A stretch of DNA of 64,000 nucleotides from Marsupella aquatica (lineage: Eukaryota > Marchantiophyta). The stretch lies in contig OZ316898.1 in the NCBI GenBank assembly GCA_973895155.1, positions 17,360,001-17,424,000 of the forward strand. Reading direction: 5' to 3'. Position numbers and translations under genes: made by a program. The notes beneath the pieces were generated by a model. The model had not been told where the DNA came from, did not search any database, and worked only from the letters and a program-made list of their open reading frames with translations. How positions within the stretch are numbered: the first letter of the stretch is position 1; every line of letters begins with the position of its first letter. Positions 47,880 to 60,944 of the stretch are shown here, in pieces.

Positions 47880-50770
47880 AATCTCATGGGGCATCATGGG
47901 GTCCATCAAGTATTACTTTTCAATCTAGGGGTCCATCAAGTATATCTCTTTGTCCCTACTCATTCAGACAGTCTTCAAAAGTGTTTTCCTTTATTCCTTT
48001 TCTTATGAAGAAAAAAGAGAAACCTTAAGACTTGGAACCAGCTTGCAGGGAAAATCTTCAGTTTCATATTTTGACAGTTGTATATAATTCTTATCATCAG
48101 CCACTAAGCACTATTCAATCAGATTTTAACCTTTGAGTGGGTGACTGGTTTGGTGTACAATAGTTGAGATAGAACCATTGAGATACACAGTTTGACTAGT
48201 GTACTGATTCACATTTTGGGTCCTGAGGAAATATTTGAGCTACCTTATCTGATTGATGTGGACGATGGAGCTAAGGGGAAGAGTTCATCATGCATCAAAT
48301 GTAAATAAACAAAGCCTAAATACTATGACCAGAAGGTGTATGCTTCAACCTTGGAGTGTCCAGGTCATGATGGATATAGCCACTTGGATTGAAGCTCTCG
48401 CTGTGTTCTATGTACACTGATCAGTCTTACATCTAAAATGAGGAATTGCTTGGTGATGGCTTGAGAGCTGAACTTCAAGGTTCTCAGAGAAATGTGGGTC
48501 TGTCTCATGAGCCGTTGTTTTTGTTAGTTGCAGCGAAATCTTTCCGTTTGGGCAGCAATTTCATTGAGCCATCCTGGTTTGTGCAAATAATAAATTCTAA
48601 TTAAATGTTCGGCTAGACTAGCAAAATATTGTGGGGTTCTTGGGGTTCTTTGAAAGAATTTGTCATACAAGTTCCTTGAATTTAAATGGTAACCACTGAC
48701 TTTTTAATGTTAACATTGCTCGTAGAAGTGAAAAATTAAAACAGAAGAAAATCCAAGAAAATATTTAACTGCATGCCAAATGTCTTGACATGTACGGGGA
48801 TGGGGCGATGAGCACAGGACAAATCCAGGAAGAACGATAGTATCGAGGCTCAATTATGAATATTGCACACTTACCAGCCCTCTTCTTCCACTGCCTGCAA
48901 AAAGTGCGCACACTCACCAGCCTTCTCCACTTTTGCCTGTGGGATCATGTCTTCCAGTTGGGCGCACTCTGTTTTTTGGCAGTTTGAAGTATACTATTCC
49001 TCCACTGCCTGAAAAAATTGAGCAGCCATGAAATTTTCTAAGTGCCAAAAGAAGTGAACAAACCCCACTGTTGGGTGGAGTTTGTGTCAAAAGAAAGTCA
49101 GAGCATACCAGATTCCAACTTCACACCTGCCTGGCCCAACTCTGTTCGTCTACCAGTCATCCAGCATCTAGTCCATATTTACCCTCATTTTGGACCTTGT
49201 ACTTCTATCAACATCAGGGTCCAGCAATGGCCACAGGCAGCAGCTCCTGTAGTCATACATGATTGTACATTAATGTGCATCCATATTGTCAATTATGTTA
49301 CATTAGGATAGGACAGGACATGAGGTTGGCTCTGACACTGCCATAATATGCCATAAAGGCACTTCCAGGGCTATATCCCTGAAATATAATTAGGGTATGC
49401 CATGGCATGGATGCTTGGAGTGTCCACTTTATTATGGCTTAGATGCAAGAACCACAGTTGATTCTTTCTGACCATGTGAGATATGACACTGAAAAATAGA
49501 TGCACAATTTGGTGCATGTATCCAACATCCAATCATGTAATCCACTCAAATGTCCCCACTTTTGCCCCGCACAAGTGCTCACACACAAAAACAATTCCGA
49601 TGCTACAATTAAGCACAACGGATGGTTGAGAATTTATTGGGTGACTTGAATTTTCTCAAAATTTCAGATTAACGAAGGTTTGTAAGAGGACCCATAATGA
49701 CTTATGCTAGTAGTCATCCACTTTCAATAACTAAGAGTGCACCTTCTATGCACATAAAGTAAGAGCAAGAGCAGATTTTAGTGGAGACATTGCATATTAA
49801 AGCTAACTGGTTCATGCATAGATGCAAAACAAAGACCATTAGGTTTGCCTACTCGTTTGCCCCTACTTGTCTTCGTTAATCAGGAGTGTTCATAAACATA
49901 ATATCCCATTTTTCCAATGTGCTGAGCTTAGCTCGTGGCACTAAGCAAGCTGCATATCTTGCATAAATCAAGGAGTAGTCCAGTTAAACTCCTAGAAGCT
50001 TTACCATCCGTTTTCCATTTCCAATACAATCTATCCAGTGATATTTGCCTTCATGTCTGATAGTTGTCCTTCAAACAGGAACAGATACCTACCCAAAGGA
50101 ATTAAATGACAAAAAACATGCGCTCATCTTGATCGCCAAGCACTAATAGACTTTGTTTATGTGAAATGGCTTTGCGTTAGTTTCCCTACTTAAGAGTTGA
50201 AAATTTAAGTGTCGTTTGTGTAACGCTGCCCATACTCCTCCATTTAGTAGTTAACAATTCCTAGTGAGCTTTTCCAAGAGACCACGTCTTGCTGCCTCAT
50301 GACCGGCAGGTTAATTCAAGAAGCTTTGTCTCTTGCAGCAATGCTGCAATGCAATTTCTTCGTACGACATCTTGGGAGATATTGCTGCAACAAAGGTTAC
50401 TTACAAGCCTTGCATGGTTCGTGACTAGACTGTCATACTTTGATAGACACTTTGAGATATCAAGAACACGATACGGAAAACTCTAGCTCCTGTTTCTATC
50501 GGCATACGTGGAGACACATGACAGATTCACTTTCTGGATTGTCTCACAAGCCAAACGAATTTAATTAAACTCTTGAGGAGCCCAAATGAGGGACATTTCC
50601 TCAAGTTCGAAGGTGACTCCCCCTTTGACGAAACTCTCCACCAAACGAAACCCAATAGGATTCGGCAAAATTAATTGAGTAAACTAGATTACTACTCGTA
50701 CAGATAGAAAAGGGAAATTTGTCCTAAAAGACTATGGAGGCCAAGCCTGCCTCCACGACTTGCCTTACAC
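47880..50770. other. Intergenic, no gene recognised
   Basis: A nearly 2.9-kb stretch between the satellite and the sideroflexin 3' end. The largest frame (49042-49311) has no family features. The segment next to 50770 is probably the sideroflexin 3'UTR. Confidence 0.4.
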
Positions 50771-50772
50771 CA

Positions 50773-52976
50773 TTAGATGCCCTTGTTGTAGCGGACGTGG
50801 GTGATCTTATTGCCGAACCTGTCAATTTTGTTTCGAAATTCAGGTTCCAACTTTTGTACATCAATGGTTGCGTGCTGATGAAACATACCGATGCACAGAG
50901 GTACGCAGACTTGAATGGAGCCTGCAATCATTGCCATTAGTGTTGGAGTCCCCAAATATGGCCTCTGCCTGTAAAGGCTAGTTTTCTCCAGCCTACATAG
51001 AAAAAACAGGACATTATTGCCAAAGATAAAAGTATGGTACGCTACTTTCAGAGAACAGATCAGTCAAGCACGTGCGTTAGTGCCATCACGTCGTTCTCCA
51101 TGGCTAACACCTTGACCTGCTCTCACTGGCGAAAGACTGACTGACAGATTCAAACACTTGGTCCTTTCCAGTTACAATGTCATTCAGAACCTAGAGTCTA
51201 AAAAGTGATCTTGAGAACAAGAGCTACGCATGCTATTATTAGGCGTGGACCGATGGGAGGTAGGTACCTGTGTAAGACCAAAGGAGGGACAACCAAGATA
51301 GGGGCAGCAGCAGCAATCCGACCCATTATACAGGCACCAACTGCTCGTATGCCTGCCTTACGGCTATGGCCCAATTCATCCCCATTACTGTCGGACACTT
51401 TTATGCCTTCCAGGATCTCATTTCTGCGAGTTATGCCCAGATTTAGAAAGTCAGCTGCAGCTACTCCACAGAAGGGCACTATTCTCCTTGCTATCGGTTT
51501 CCTGGAAAGAAAAGAAAAGAGTTATTAGGCACATCATTCTCTCCGACGTCACAAGAGAGTTTGAGAAGTGGGTAGACTAGAATTCGGCAGCCGTGCCTTG
51601 CAGTTCAAGTCCAAGTAGCTTCTCCCACCACAGCGGAGGGGCATTCCCCAAGGTACTCAACATGTGGAAGACTGGTTGTGCCCTCACTTCTCCACTTCTA
51701 CAGCTTAGCTTTAAACTCCCGTCCTTCACGCCGACAGGAAATCTCAGGGTTTCAACTTTCAGTTAACAGGTTTTCAATCCTTTCTAATGGTCTAAATGAG
51801 AGATGTAACAACATCTCATCAAGCATTCTATACAATGCGGGCGGGGCAGTCACCAGATTAGATTAGTGGGTTTTGAAAAATAACTGTCTGTAGATGATCT
51901 CTAGGAAATTGTCGAAAAGCAAGCCCTTTTGTCTGACAATCCTATCCAACCTTTGTTTTCAAACAGAGAGACGTCAGAGCCAAAATGAACACTGGTTCAC
52001 ATTGCCTAGTTGTCAAAGTTAAGAAATATAAATCAGGGAGACCAGGAAAGCACCGAGCATAGGTCATGATCACTGGCAGTCCTCCCGTGGTGCAGTGAAC
52101 AGTAATCATTGCAGGCCTTTTCCACTGCTTATTTAGACAGCTTCCTAGTTTGAGGGATTTCGAGCGCATATGGATCATCCATTGGGAAACACATTCGTCC
52201 GTCCACAAAAGAAAGCAATTTCACAGCCATTTGTTGCAGTTGCTTGCTTTCAATTTATGTTATCTCTTCTCATGTCTGTTCGCTACTCGAACAACTGCGC
52301 ATTGGACCTTCTGTCCTTTCCTCAATTCAATTCAGTTTCAATTCCATTTCAAATCCACGGTCATACTTACGTCCGTTAGTGATTGGACGAAATTGGGCAG
52401 CTGAACTTCGCACACACAGTATCTATGCATTTTCTTTTTCCTGTTAGAACGCGTGAAGCGCATTCAAAGAGCGCTATCTGAGGTTATGACATACCAGGAT
52501 TTGCCTTTGGGCACCCTGTCGACAAGGGCATGGAGACCCATGACTGTTCCAACAGAACTGGCTGTAGCGCCCACGTAGGCTTCGAAGATCTTAGTCACAC
52601 CTTCCTCGTTGGATGCATTCCGATTAGCGTAGTAGTGCAAACAGTTGTAGGTCTGGTTGAGCCACTGGGCGCCTACATTCTGCGTGAAGCCTCTTGCAGA
52701 CAGCATCAGAGTATCCAATATGAGATTGCAGGGTATTATAAAAGACAGTCTCAGAGGAAGAAAGATCTTCTCTCCTGTGTCTGGGTGGATCGCAGCATCC
52801 TTAATCTTCCGAGCTTTCTCAAGCTGCTTGGAAGGTATGTCTGTCTTTCTGCCTTCGTCATAGGCCTTCAACAATTCCACAGCAGCATCCACATTCGCAT
52901 CTGTGACAAACGCAGTTCTAATGTCCATCATGTTGAAGATCCTCTGCACCCTTGCCCAGTACGTCCCTTCGTCCAT
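50773..52976 (-). CDS. Sideroflexin (mitochondrial inner-membrane amino-acid carrier family)
   Basis: Sideroflexins are multi-pass mitochondrial inner-membrane proteins; human SFXN1 imports serine for one-carbon metabolism. Exons (minus strand): 52976-52495, 51501-51268 and 50968-50773 (stop TAA). All borders are GT-AG and in frame, giving 303 residues (family ~320). Signatures are IHPDTGEKIFLPLRLSF (63-79), the Q/N-rich segment QWLNQTYNCLHYYANRNAS (aligning with WINQSFNA..NYTNR), VPFCGVAAADFLNLGITRRN, LVLHRQRPYLGTPTLMA across the second junction, and the closing VRYNKGI (family RVYFNKGL). The ATG at 52976 gives an N-terminus slightly shorter than in animals, yet the NEDD-like start 'YWARVQRIFNMMDIRTAFV' corresponds to the family's 'F.GRA.HFF..TDPRN'. 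The large first intron (52494-51502) has no recognised gene. The substrate in this organism is not deducible. Confidence 0.95.
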
Positions 52977-55430
52977 CCTGTCTCCTCTTATTAGCTCTCG
53001 ACCGTTCTGACCGACAACGACTCGACTGTGACAGAAGATTTCACGAAGTTCTCCTCCTCTTGTTGCCGGTCCGAACCAAGCTATTCGCAGGTGGATTTCG
53101 AAATCAGGAATTTTCCATTCTACGCCCCAAAATTAGGCGTGGCATTTCAATGATAAATGACTGGATTTAAACATTGTCACTTCTCCATTCCACGAAATCC
53201 TTCGCCGAATGTGGTCTGCAGTCATACACACAAGAGATGGACAATCAGTCAAGCTCCTTAAATCATGTGTTTGCCGAAGCAAACGAGAGAAACAGGGACG
53301 GCCGTCTTAACTTTTCTACGTAAGTACCGCCTAGGTTTCTCGATGGATAGAGAGATATGTGTCAATCACGAACAGTGGATCTCATCCACAATCCAGAACG
53401 AGAGAAGCACACCTAAATTCAGAATGGTCAGAGCTGAAAGGCGTCGCGTCTTTAAAAACAATATTGCGGATCAATTTCAAAACATTATGCAACACAAGAA
53501 CAATGAAACCAAGGGCTCCTTCCTACAAGCATACACTGAATACCTGGCGATCAACTTCAAACGTTTGACAATGTGCGAATTGAGGACGGAAAAGAGAGTC
53601 TGTAAGTCTGGATTCAAATCTTGTTAAGCATTATTTCATACGATTCTATCTCTGGCTATAAACATCATTCACTTTTATTCTCCGGAGTCTCTGTCGCTGG
53701 ATTTAACCACGATAAGCTACAGTGATATAAATTAAGATTAACAAGTATGGGAAAGAGTGCGTCGATGAAGCCCAAAGAGATCGAGATTTGTGGCAGTCAC
53801 GACACAAGCAGAAAGGGCATCCAGCAAAGAGAAACATACAGAAAAATTTGGGAACAATTCACGATCGGCTGCCAACGGAGGATGGCTAACGCCGGAATGG
53901 CCAAATGATTCCTGAAAAAATTCCAAGCTGGGAAGGGAGGGGAAGGACCAGAGAAGAGACGCGGAGATCCCCGGAAAAACAAAAAGAATGAGCTTGTTTC
54001 AGCAACAGGCAGGAGCGGACAGAGCGGAGAGAGAATGGGCGACTAGCTCCAAACTCCATAACCGTACCATAGTCAAGGAAAGCTTTAGTTCTCAGGAAAT
54101 CTCCACAGGAACAGAAAGCACCTCAAAGGAGAGGCAACGATTCAAACGAGCCACAGATCATCCAAACAAGGGATAGCCGAGAGCCCACTCCACGAGCAAA
54201 TTGAGACAAGAGCCAGATCGCCCTTCAAATCATCAGCCCCAGGGAACAAGCGAGCAGGAAGGCAAGCACCTTCCTGAGTCATAATAGAAGCCAAAACAGA
54301 AGCCCACCACCAGGAGACAACCCGGCATTCTTGCAGGCAGACAGGCAACCAAGAATGACTGCCGCAGAAAAAAAGACACAAACATGAAGGCAAGAAAGAA
54401 ATGGGAGGCAGACGAGTCACAAATGCAAACCACCAAAAACAGCCTATTGTCCTGATAAGTCACTCACCCACAAAGAGGAGGCGGGACGACAGTATTGGCA
54501 GAAAATGCCCGCTCCGGTCGTTAAGGGAGTGAATCCTCCTTCTCCACCAGGCTCCAGAACTACTGCTTGACAACGTACGCCGCCACCCCCTTCCTTCCGC
54601 TTGCGTAGGAAGTTCCAGTGAACTCACACAACCTCCAGAGAAAGGAGACACGAGAAGCTCTTGCAGCACATAGAGTCTCCACATAACAAACCCCCCCGTC
54701 GCTGATGAGAAGAATTGAACCATATCACTAATACCACCCCCTGAAAATGCGTCGACAGATAACGAGTGGAGGGAGCAGGACGGGGATGAGATCACGAGAG
54801 AGTGGACAGGACACGCCACAGGAAGGAAAGAAGCACTCATCCGTCAGTCACAGGGAGGACGGAAACGATCCATCCATTGTCAATGTGCTGTATGCAATCT
54901 TCTATACGACGTAGCCTACTACGCTACGCTTTCAGAATGCTTAGCAAAGCAAGGCAAAGAACTTTGCAAAAGGCAATGGCGAGTGTTAATGTGAGCGCCG
55001 CCATCTTCTTTCCTCATTCAAGCTCGCCCACTGCTCTCGATCGCTGCCTCCGCTGCTACTCTCTGCTCCCTCTATCAATCCACGAAGAAGATGACCCATT
55101 TGCCCTGAGTGTGAAATCAAATTTGTGTCAAACATGGAAATGGATCTTCGATTTGTGGCATCTCTCCAGCTCCCGTCGTCCACTCTAGCTCTTTTTTTTT
55201 CTCTCTCTCGCTCTCTGATGTGGGTCTCTCTGTCTGTGTTGTCTCTCTGCGCGCCACCCGGGGATTCAATTTTCGAAACAAAGCTTTCTGCTGCAGAGAG
55301 TGGGCAGCCCACATGCAAGCTCATCAGTGGATTTGGTCGTGGGGCCACCAATGCTCGATTCGATGTCACAATTCACACATGTACACTCAATTCCATAGAG
55401 TATGCAACCAACCACTCAAGTTCCAGTTCA
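52977..55430. other. Sideroflexin promoter side and intergenic, no gene assigned
   Basis: No recognised coding region. A CT-rich run at 55186-55245 (ctcttttttttctctctctc) with an upstream ATGGCGAGTGTTAATG at 54976 could mark the start of an unrecognised transcript, but no downstream exon was found. The 120-codon frame at 53265-53627 and the purine-rich stretch 53930-54480 show no family features. Confidence 0.35.
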
Positions 55431-55665
55431 TTGAACATGAATACAGATTACCCATCCTTTGAAAGTGAATAGGGGAGAGTACAATAAAAATGTTATCAAA
55501 ATGTATTTTCTTACATATTCTTTGAAAGTTAATGAAATGATAAATTCATTGAACATAAATACAGATTACCCATTCTTTGAAAGTGAATAGTGGAGAGTAC
55601 AATAAAAATGTTATCAAAATATATTTTCTTACATATTCTTTGAAAGTTAATGAAATGATAAAAAA
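55431..55665. repeat. Two-copy tandem repeat, unit about 117 bp
   Basis: The block ttgaaca.gaatacagattaccc, tttgaaagtgaata, tacaataaaaatgttatcaa to gaaatgataa occurs twice, from about 55431 and about 55549. The second copy runs directly into the dispersed repeat. Confidence 0.85.
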
Positions 55666-55895
55666 ACTCATCATTTTAGTGGTCATATAAAATATATCAT
55701 TCTCTTTCTATGCACATATGTTGTGGTGGGGCCATAGTGCAGTTTTTGAATATCAATACTTAGAAATTATCACAAAAAACTTGCATGTTTGAATTGACAT
55801 ACATAGATCATAGTCATGAGTTTTTCCCATGCACATGAGTTTTTCCATACACGTGATGACCATGGAGTTAAGGTCTAGAGGCTTCACTCTAGATC
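55560..55895 (+). repeat. Dispersed repeat (inverted partner at 29.64-29.97 kb)
   Basis: Matches the reverse complement of 29650-29950 (see that entry). Its right edge (about 55862-55895) shares tctagaggcttc with the 47-kb satellite unit. No coding capacity. Confidence 0.75.
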
Positions 55896-55899
55896 TAGG

Positions 55900-58620
55900 T
55901 TCTTGAAAGTAGACTTCTCTTGGCGCTTTTATAATAAGATGAGGAAAGGGGACAAAAAACCTTCATTACAAGTTCAAAAAATAGAGATGAGGTATACCAG
56001 TAATGCATGTGGTCCTAGTTATGAGAGTGGCACAAAATTTTGTCCCTGTTATGAGAGTGCACAAAAAATGTTACTATGGACTTCAAATGTTCTGTATTTT
56101 TACAATGCTCAAATGACCAACCATTCTTCCTCTTCCAACCCAATCCGAATAGGGTCTTAACAAATGGTTTGAACTCACTATTCTCATTGCACATTGGCAC
56201 CCCATCAACAAGTACCTGATAAGCCTTGGAAATGACATCACTTGTCCATTGCACGGGGCTGGCCTTGACTGGTAAGTTCACGGCTGGTGATCTAGCAACA
56301 AAATCCGTGATCAGGGATGTAGTAGTTATTTTCCACGGTATGTCACATAAACAGAGATTCCAGTCCCATCGCTTGCAAATTAGCTCAAAGGATCAGTTTC
56401 TTGTGAGGGGAGCTAGGAATCTTGGCACTTGCCGGGCGACATGGAGGAATATGTAATAATTCTACGACTTTAACTTGTGCTGATGGAGTTGCGACACCTT
56501 GCCTACATGATGGTTTGGCATGAACTTGCCAAGGCATAGTACCTTGCATTGTAGGGACGAGACAATATAGCCCTACTCTACCAAAAGGTCTTCACGTCGT
56601 CTACCCCTGGGCCTCGACATTGTGGAGGTTCAATGGGGAGCCTAAAAGTTGTTGATCATTGTATATCTACAGCTAATCATACCACCCATCAGAGTCAAAG
56701 TCAGTATCATCATTGTTCTACGAATCACTGGGATGATCGGCCTCATGACAAGCTCTCCCCTCCTCCTTTAGTCTCTCCATATAATTGGCCCAGCTCCTTG
56801 CCCGCTCCCTCTGTCATTTCTTTAGGGCCTTCTTGGTAGCCAGGACTCGGGCGGTACAATGCACTATTGTTTCCTCCTGCTCCAAAGGTGGTGGTGGAGT
56901 GGCTTGTTCTCGTTCAGGCTGCCCCATAGTGGCGAGATGAGGGTTTGGTGCAAGGACCTAGTTAAGGCCTGCCTTTGCACCATCCATTTGCTTTGGATGA
57001 GCCATGGAGGAGGTAAGGAAGCTAAATTTGAGCAATGATAACATAGAAGCTGGGGTAGAAACTTGGTTGGCTGCAATGTGTTTAGGGTTTTAGATGAGGT
57101 CTCTACAACAAGAACCAAGGTAGGTGAGGTTGGTCACTTTCTATCGACAATTATGGTGTGCAGAACCCAGTTTCTCTATGTTTATATGCAATTCTCTATA
57201 GGGTACAGATCTTGAAACAATCTTCATATTTGAAGCACTTGGGTCCACCAATTTTAACGTTCTTTAATTGCTTGAAGCCGTTAGTGTGCATCCCTATCAG
57301 TGTTAGTCCCAATCACTTGTGTTTCATAGACTCGCGCTCAAACTTGCTCATATATATGGGAGCTATATAGATGCTATCACGGTATGATAATAGGACCCAG
57401 GCTAGGTGTAAGCCCTCTCTAGCTTGGGCCAACCAATTTGTCCAATAATCATAACCACACCTTCACATTAAATGACCATATCACATAATCACGAGGCATG
57501 ATTGAAGTCTCGTGATTCTTGTGGATCCTCACCCCTAGGGCCCTCACTTACGTTGGAGTTTAGCAACAAGCAAGTGTATGGTTTCCTTACATAACAAACT
57601 CACTTAAGGTAAGTTGTACACCTACATCCGTCGATCAATGTCGAGCAGTTGCCACGCATGGACCCTATATTGTGATTCTTCCAGGTAATGACACTTCACA
57701 AAGTGATAATATGCGACTTGCACTCATTGATTTACATAAATTAAGTAGGTTCATCATGGTATGTAATCGTGCCTTACATCATGTATGTAACATTGTGATG
57801 TAGAGTTACCTGTATTGCACATCTAAACTGCCCTCCACTTTTTCAGGCTTTCATTCAACTCACAACTCCAACACAATTTGCGCATATTGTTTACTTAGGG
57901 ACGGTTTTTTGTGAGAGACGCTCTTAGGTAGAGCAAAATGTAACAAAATTTGCTAAACAACACATTATGTTGAAGCCCTTGGCCCAAGATATGTGTTGGA
58001 AAGTGGGTTTATCAATAAACTTGTTAAATAATATGCTCAAGTTGTAGTTCAAGATTACTTTTGTACGTCTTGCTTCCTAATGAAATATTGTGAGTAAAGG
58101 TTGAGGAGGTTTACTAACCCATCATTACAAAGGATAGCTAGGCTGAAGCAAGAGTGATAACAATAGATCAACATTTTTGGCATATATTGAGAAACCCAAG
58201 TTCCGAAAGGTTATTGAAATTTTGGAGAGGCCAAACAACATTGAGGAATCATGCTACTTAACAAGACCGCAAGCTTCCTGTCCTAAGCAAAACCTGGTAC
58301 AATATAGTCAGTGGGAATTTTTACTTATGCTATACTTCATGAGAACACACAATTGACAATCAAAGGCGTATAGGTAGATTGGAGAGAAGGAACTTACTAG
58401 CTCAACTCAATTCTGACCAGTACAACGACACTTTGACCGATCAAAGGTGTATGGTAAACAGGAACTTACGGGCTCAACGCAATGCTAAATCCTAAACCCT
58501 AACATGTTTACTTAGGATCAATCATGGGATCAATGTGTAGAGGAACTTACAGACTCAACCCAATTCTCACTACTACAACCAATTATGAATGACACAATTC
58601 TGATTAGTAGGACGATTCCT
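55900..58620. other. Intergenic, repeat-derived, no gene recognised
   Basis: A minus-strand frame at 56281-56015 (88 codons, with VQWTSDVISKAYQVLVDG) looks like a real coding fragment, perhaps from a transposon, but I cannot assign a family. The phrase gaacttac..gctcaac.caattct recurs three times at about 58395-58575. The rest shows nothing. Confidence 0.35.
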
Positions 58621-58799
58621 CAATGTTGCTTGGTCTCTCTGGAATTTCAATAGCCTTCTTGAACTTGGGTTCTCAATATATGCCAAGAATGTCGATCTAT
58701 TTTTGCCACTCTTGCTTCAGCCTAGCTATCCTTCGTAGCATTCTCTTTGTCCCACCCTTCGTCTCCCATACTCTCCCCTGCCCTTCCCTTGTTGGATCC

Positions 58800-60940
58800 C
58801 CATAGATATCCACGTAGACATGGAGTACTAAGCTAACCAGTATTAGCAGTGTAAAAATGACTTTCTATCATTGGTAGGACTACAAAATGTGACCAAAAGT
58901 GGAGCAATTCCAATTTCATGCTAAGCGTGGTTTAAGGTTTAGACCACGCACCATGGTCAGTGGCAGTGGTAACTCGGTCAGCCCTAGAGGGTAAGAGGTA
59001 GCTACAAAATAGTAGGCCAGCCTCCCCTCACTACCTTTCCCTTGTTAAATCCCAAACATATCTAGGGAGACACAAATTAAGTACTACTCAGGGTACTACT
59101 CTAACCAGGGTCAACAGGTAGAAAAGACTTACAATCCCCAATGGGACGGAAAGTCGGGGTACTCCAATTACTTATTTATGTAAGTACAATATATTAGTGA
59201 AGGCCAATTTGTATAAGAAATTAAAGTTCTTTAGAGAGCTCGATCTTGGCTGGCCTTGCACTCTAGTGCCAATGGTCACCTGGTCAGCCATTTCGGTTAG
59301 CCCTAGAGGGTTAGAGGTATCAGAGTAGTCAGCCCACCCTCCCCTGCCTTGTCCGATCCCAAGAGGTATCCATGGAGACACGGATTACTACTCTAACCAG
59401 GGTCAGCCGTTAGAAAGGACTTGCAATCCCCAATGGGATTGAAAGTGGGGGAGAGATGTACTTAGAATCCATGGAGACACATAGTATGAGTGCTTGAGAG
59501 TAAAAAAGTTTTGTAGAGAACTGTCTTACTTAGCGGGCCTTGCACTTTGGTACCGATGGTAACTTGAGTTAGCTGTAGAAAATTAGAGGTCGCCACACAT
59601 TAGTCAGCCCATCCTCCCCTGCCTTTCCCTTGTCCACTACTTAGCTGGCCTTGCACTCCAGTGCCAATGGTAACTCAGGTTAGCCCTAGAAGGTTAGATG
59701 TAGCCACACAGTATTCAACCCGCCCTCCCCTTGTCAAAGCCTCACACTCTTCCATAGAGACATGGAGTACTAGAGCTGAAGACTAAAAAGTTCTTTAGAA
59801 ACCTGTCTTACTTAGCTGGCCTTGCACTCTGGTCTCGATGGTAACTTGGGTTAGCCCTACAAGGTCAGAGGTAGCCACACCAGTAGTCAGCCCATTGTCC
59901 CCTACCTTTCCCTCGTCCACTACTCGGTGGCCTTGCCCTCTGGTACCGATGGTAACTTGGGTTAGCTGTAAAAGGTTAGAGTTAGCCACACAATAGTTAG
60001 CCTGTCCTCCCCTGCCTTTCCCTCGTCCACTACTTAGCTGGCCTTGCACTCCGGTACCAATATTAACTCGGGTTAACCCTAGAAGGCTAGAGGTAATCAC
60101 ACATTATTTGGTGGCCTTACACTCCGGTTAACCCTAGAAATTTAGAGTTAATCACACATTATTTTGGTGGCCCTGTACTCAGGTAAATCCTAGAAGGTTA
60201 GAGGTAATCACACATTATTTTGGTGGCCTTGCACTTGGGTACCGATGGTAACTCGAGTTAGCTATAGAAGGTTACAGGTAACCAACCACACATTAGTCAG
60301 CCAGTCCTCCCCTGCCTTTCCCTTGTCCACTCCTTCGGTGGCCTTGCACTCCAGTACCGATGGTAGCTCGAGTTAACCCTGGAATGAATGCTAGAGGAAA
60401 TCACACATTACTGATGATAACTCGGGTTAGCTCAGTCTAGAAGGTTAGAGATAACCTTACACTAGACAGCCCATCCTCCCCTGCCTTTCCCTCGTCCACT
60501 ACTTCGGTGGCCTTGCACTCCACTACCGATGGTAACTTGAGTTACATTACCGATGATAACTCGGGTTAGCTCTAGAAGGTTAGAGGTAACCAAACAATAG
60601 TCATCCACTACTTTGGTGGCCCTTGCACTCCACTACTGATGGTAACTCGAGTTACATTACCGATGATAACTCGGGTTAGCTCTAGAAGGTTAGAGGTAAC
60701 CACGCAATAGTCATCCACTACTTTGGTGGCCTTGTACTCCACTACCATTGGTAACTCGAGTTACATTACCAATGATAACTCGAGTTAGCTCTAGAAGGTT
60801 AGAGGTAACCACGCAATAGTCATCCTCTACTTTGGTTTGGTGGCCTTGTACTCCACTACCGATGCTAACTCGGGTTAGCTCTAGAAGGTTATTAGAGGTA
60901 ACCACGCAATAGTGAGCCCGTCCCGCCCCTGCCCATACGC
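58800..60940. repeat. Minisatellite array, dominant unit about 110 bp
   Basis: The phrase ggccttgcactc...taccgatggtaactcgggtta...ctagaaggttagaggtaacca recurs across the region. The spacing is close to 110 bp near its middle (59818, 59928, 60040) and right end (60510, 60618, 60729, 60840), and irregular elsewhere. A second phrase, 'catggagacac.gagtac', recurs at about 58816, 59379, 59469, 59756 and 60944. The array reaches to about 1.1 kb from the HUB start codon. The long minus-strand frame at 60711-61412 is a product of this repeat and the adjoining purine-rich DNA, not a credible gene. Confidence 0.85.
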
Positions 60941-60944
60941 ATCC

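Noticed and set aside
54976-55188. Start of a plastid-targeted protein (MASVNVSAAIFF)
   Set aside because: The Ser/Ala-rich start is suggestive, but no downstream exon or homologue is recognisable.
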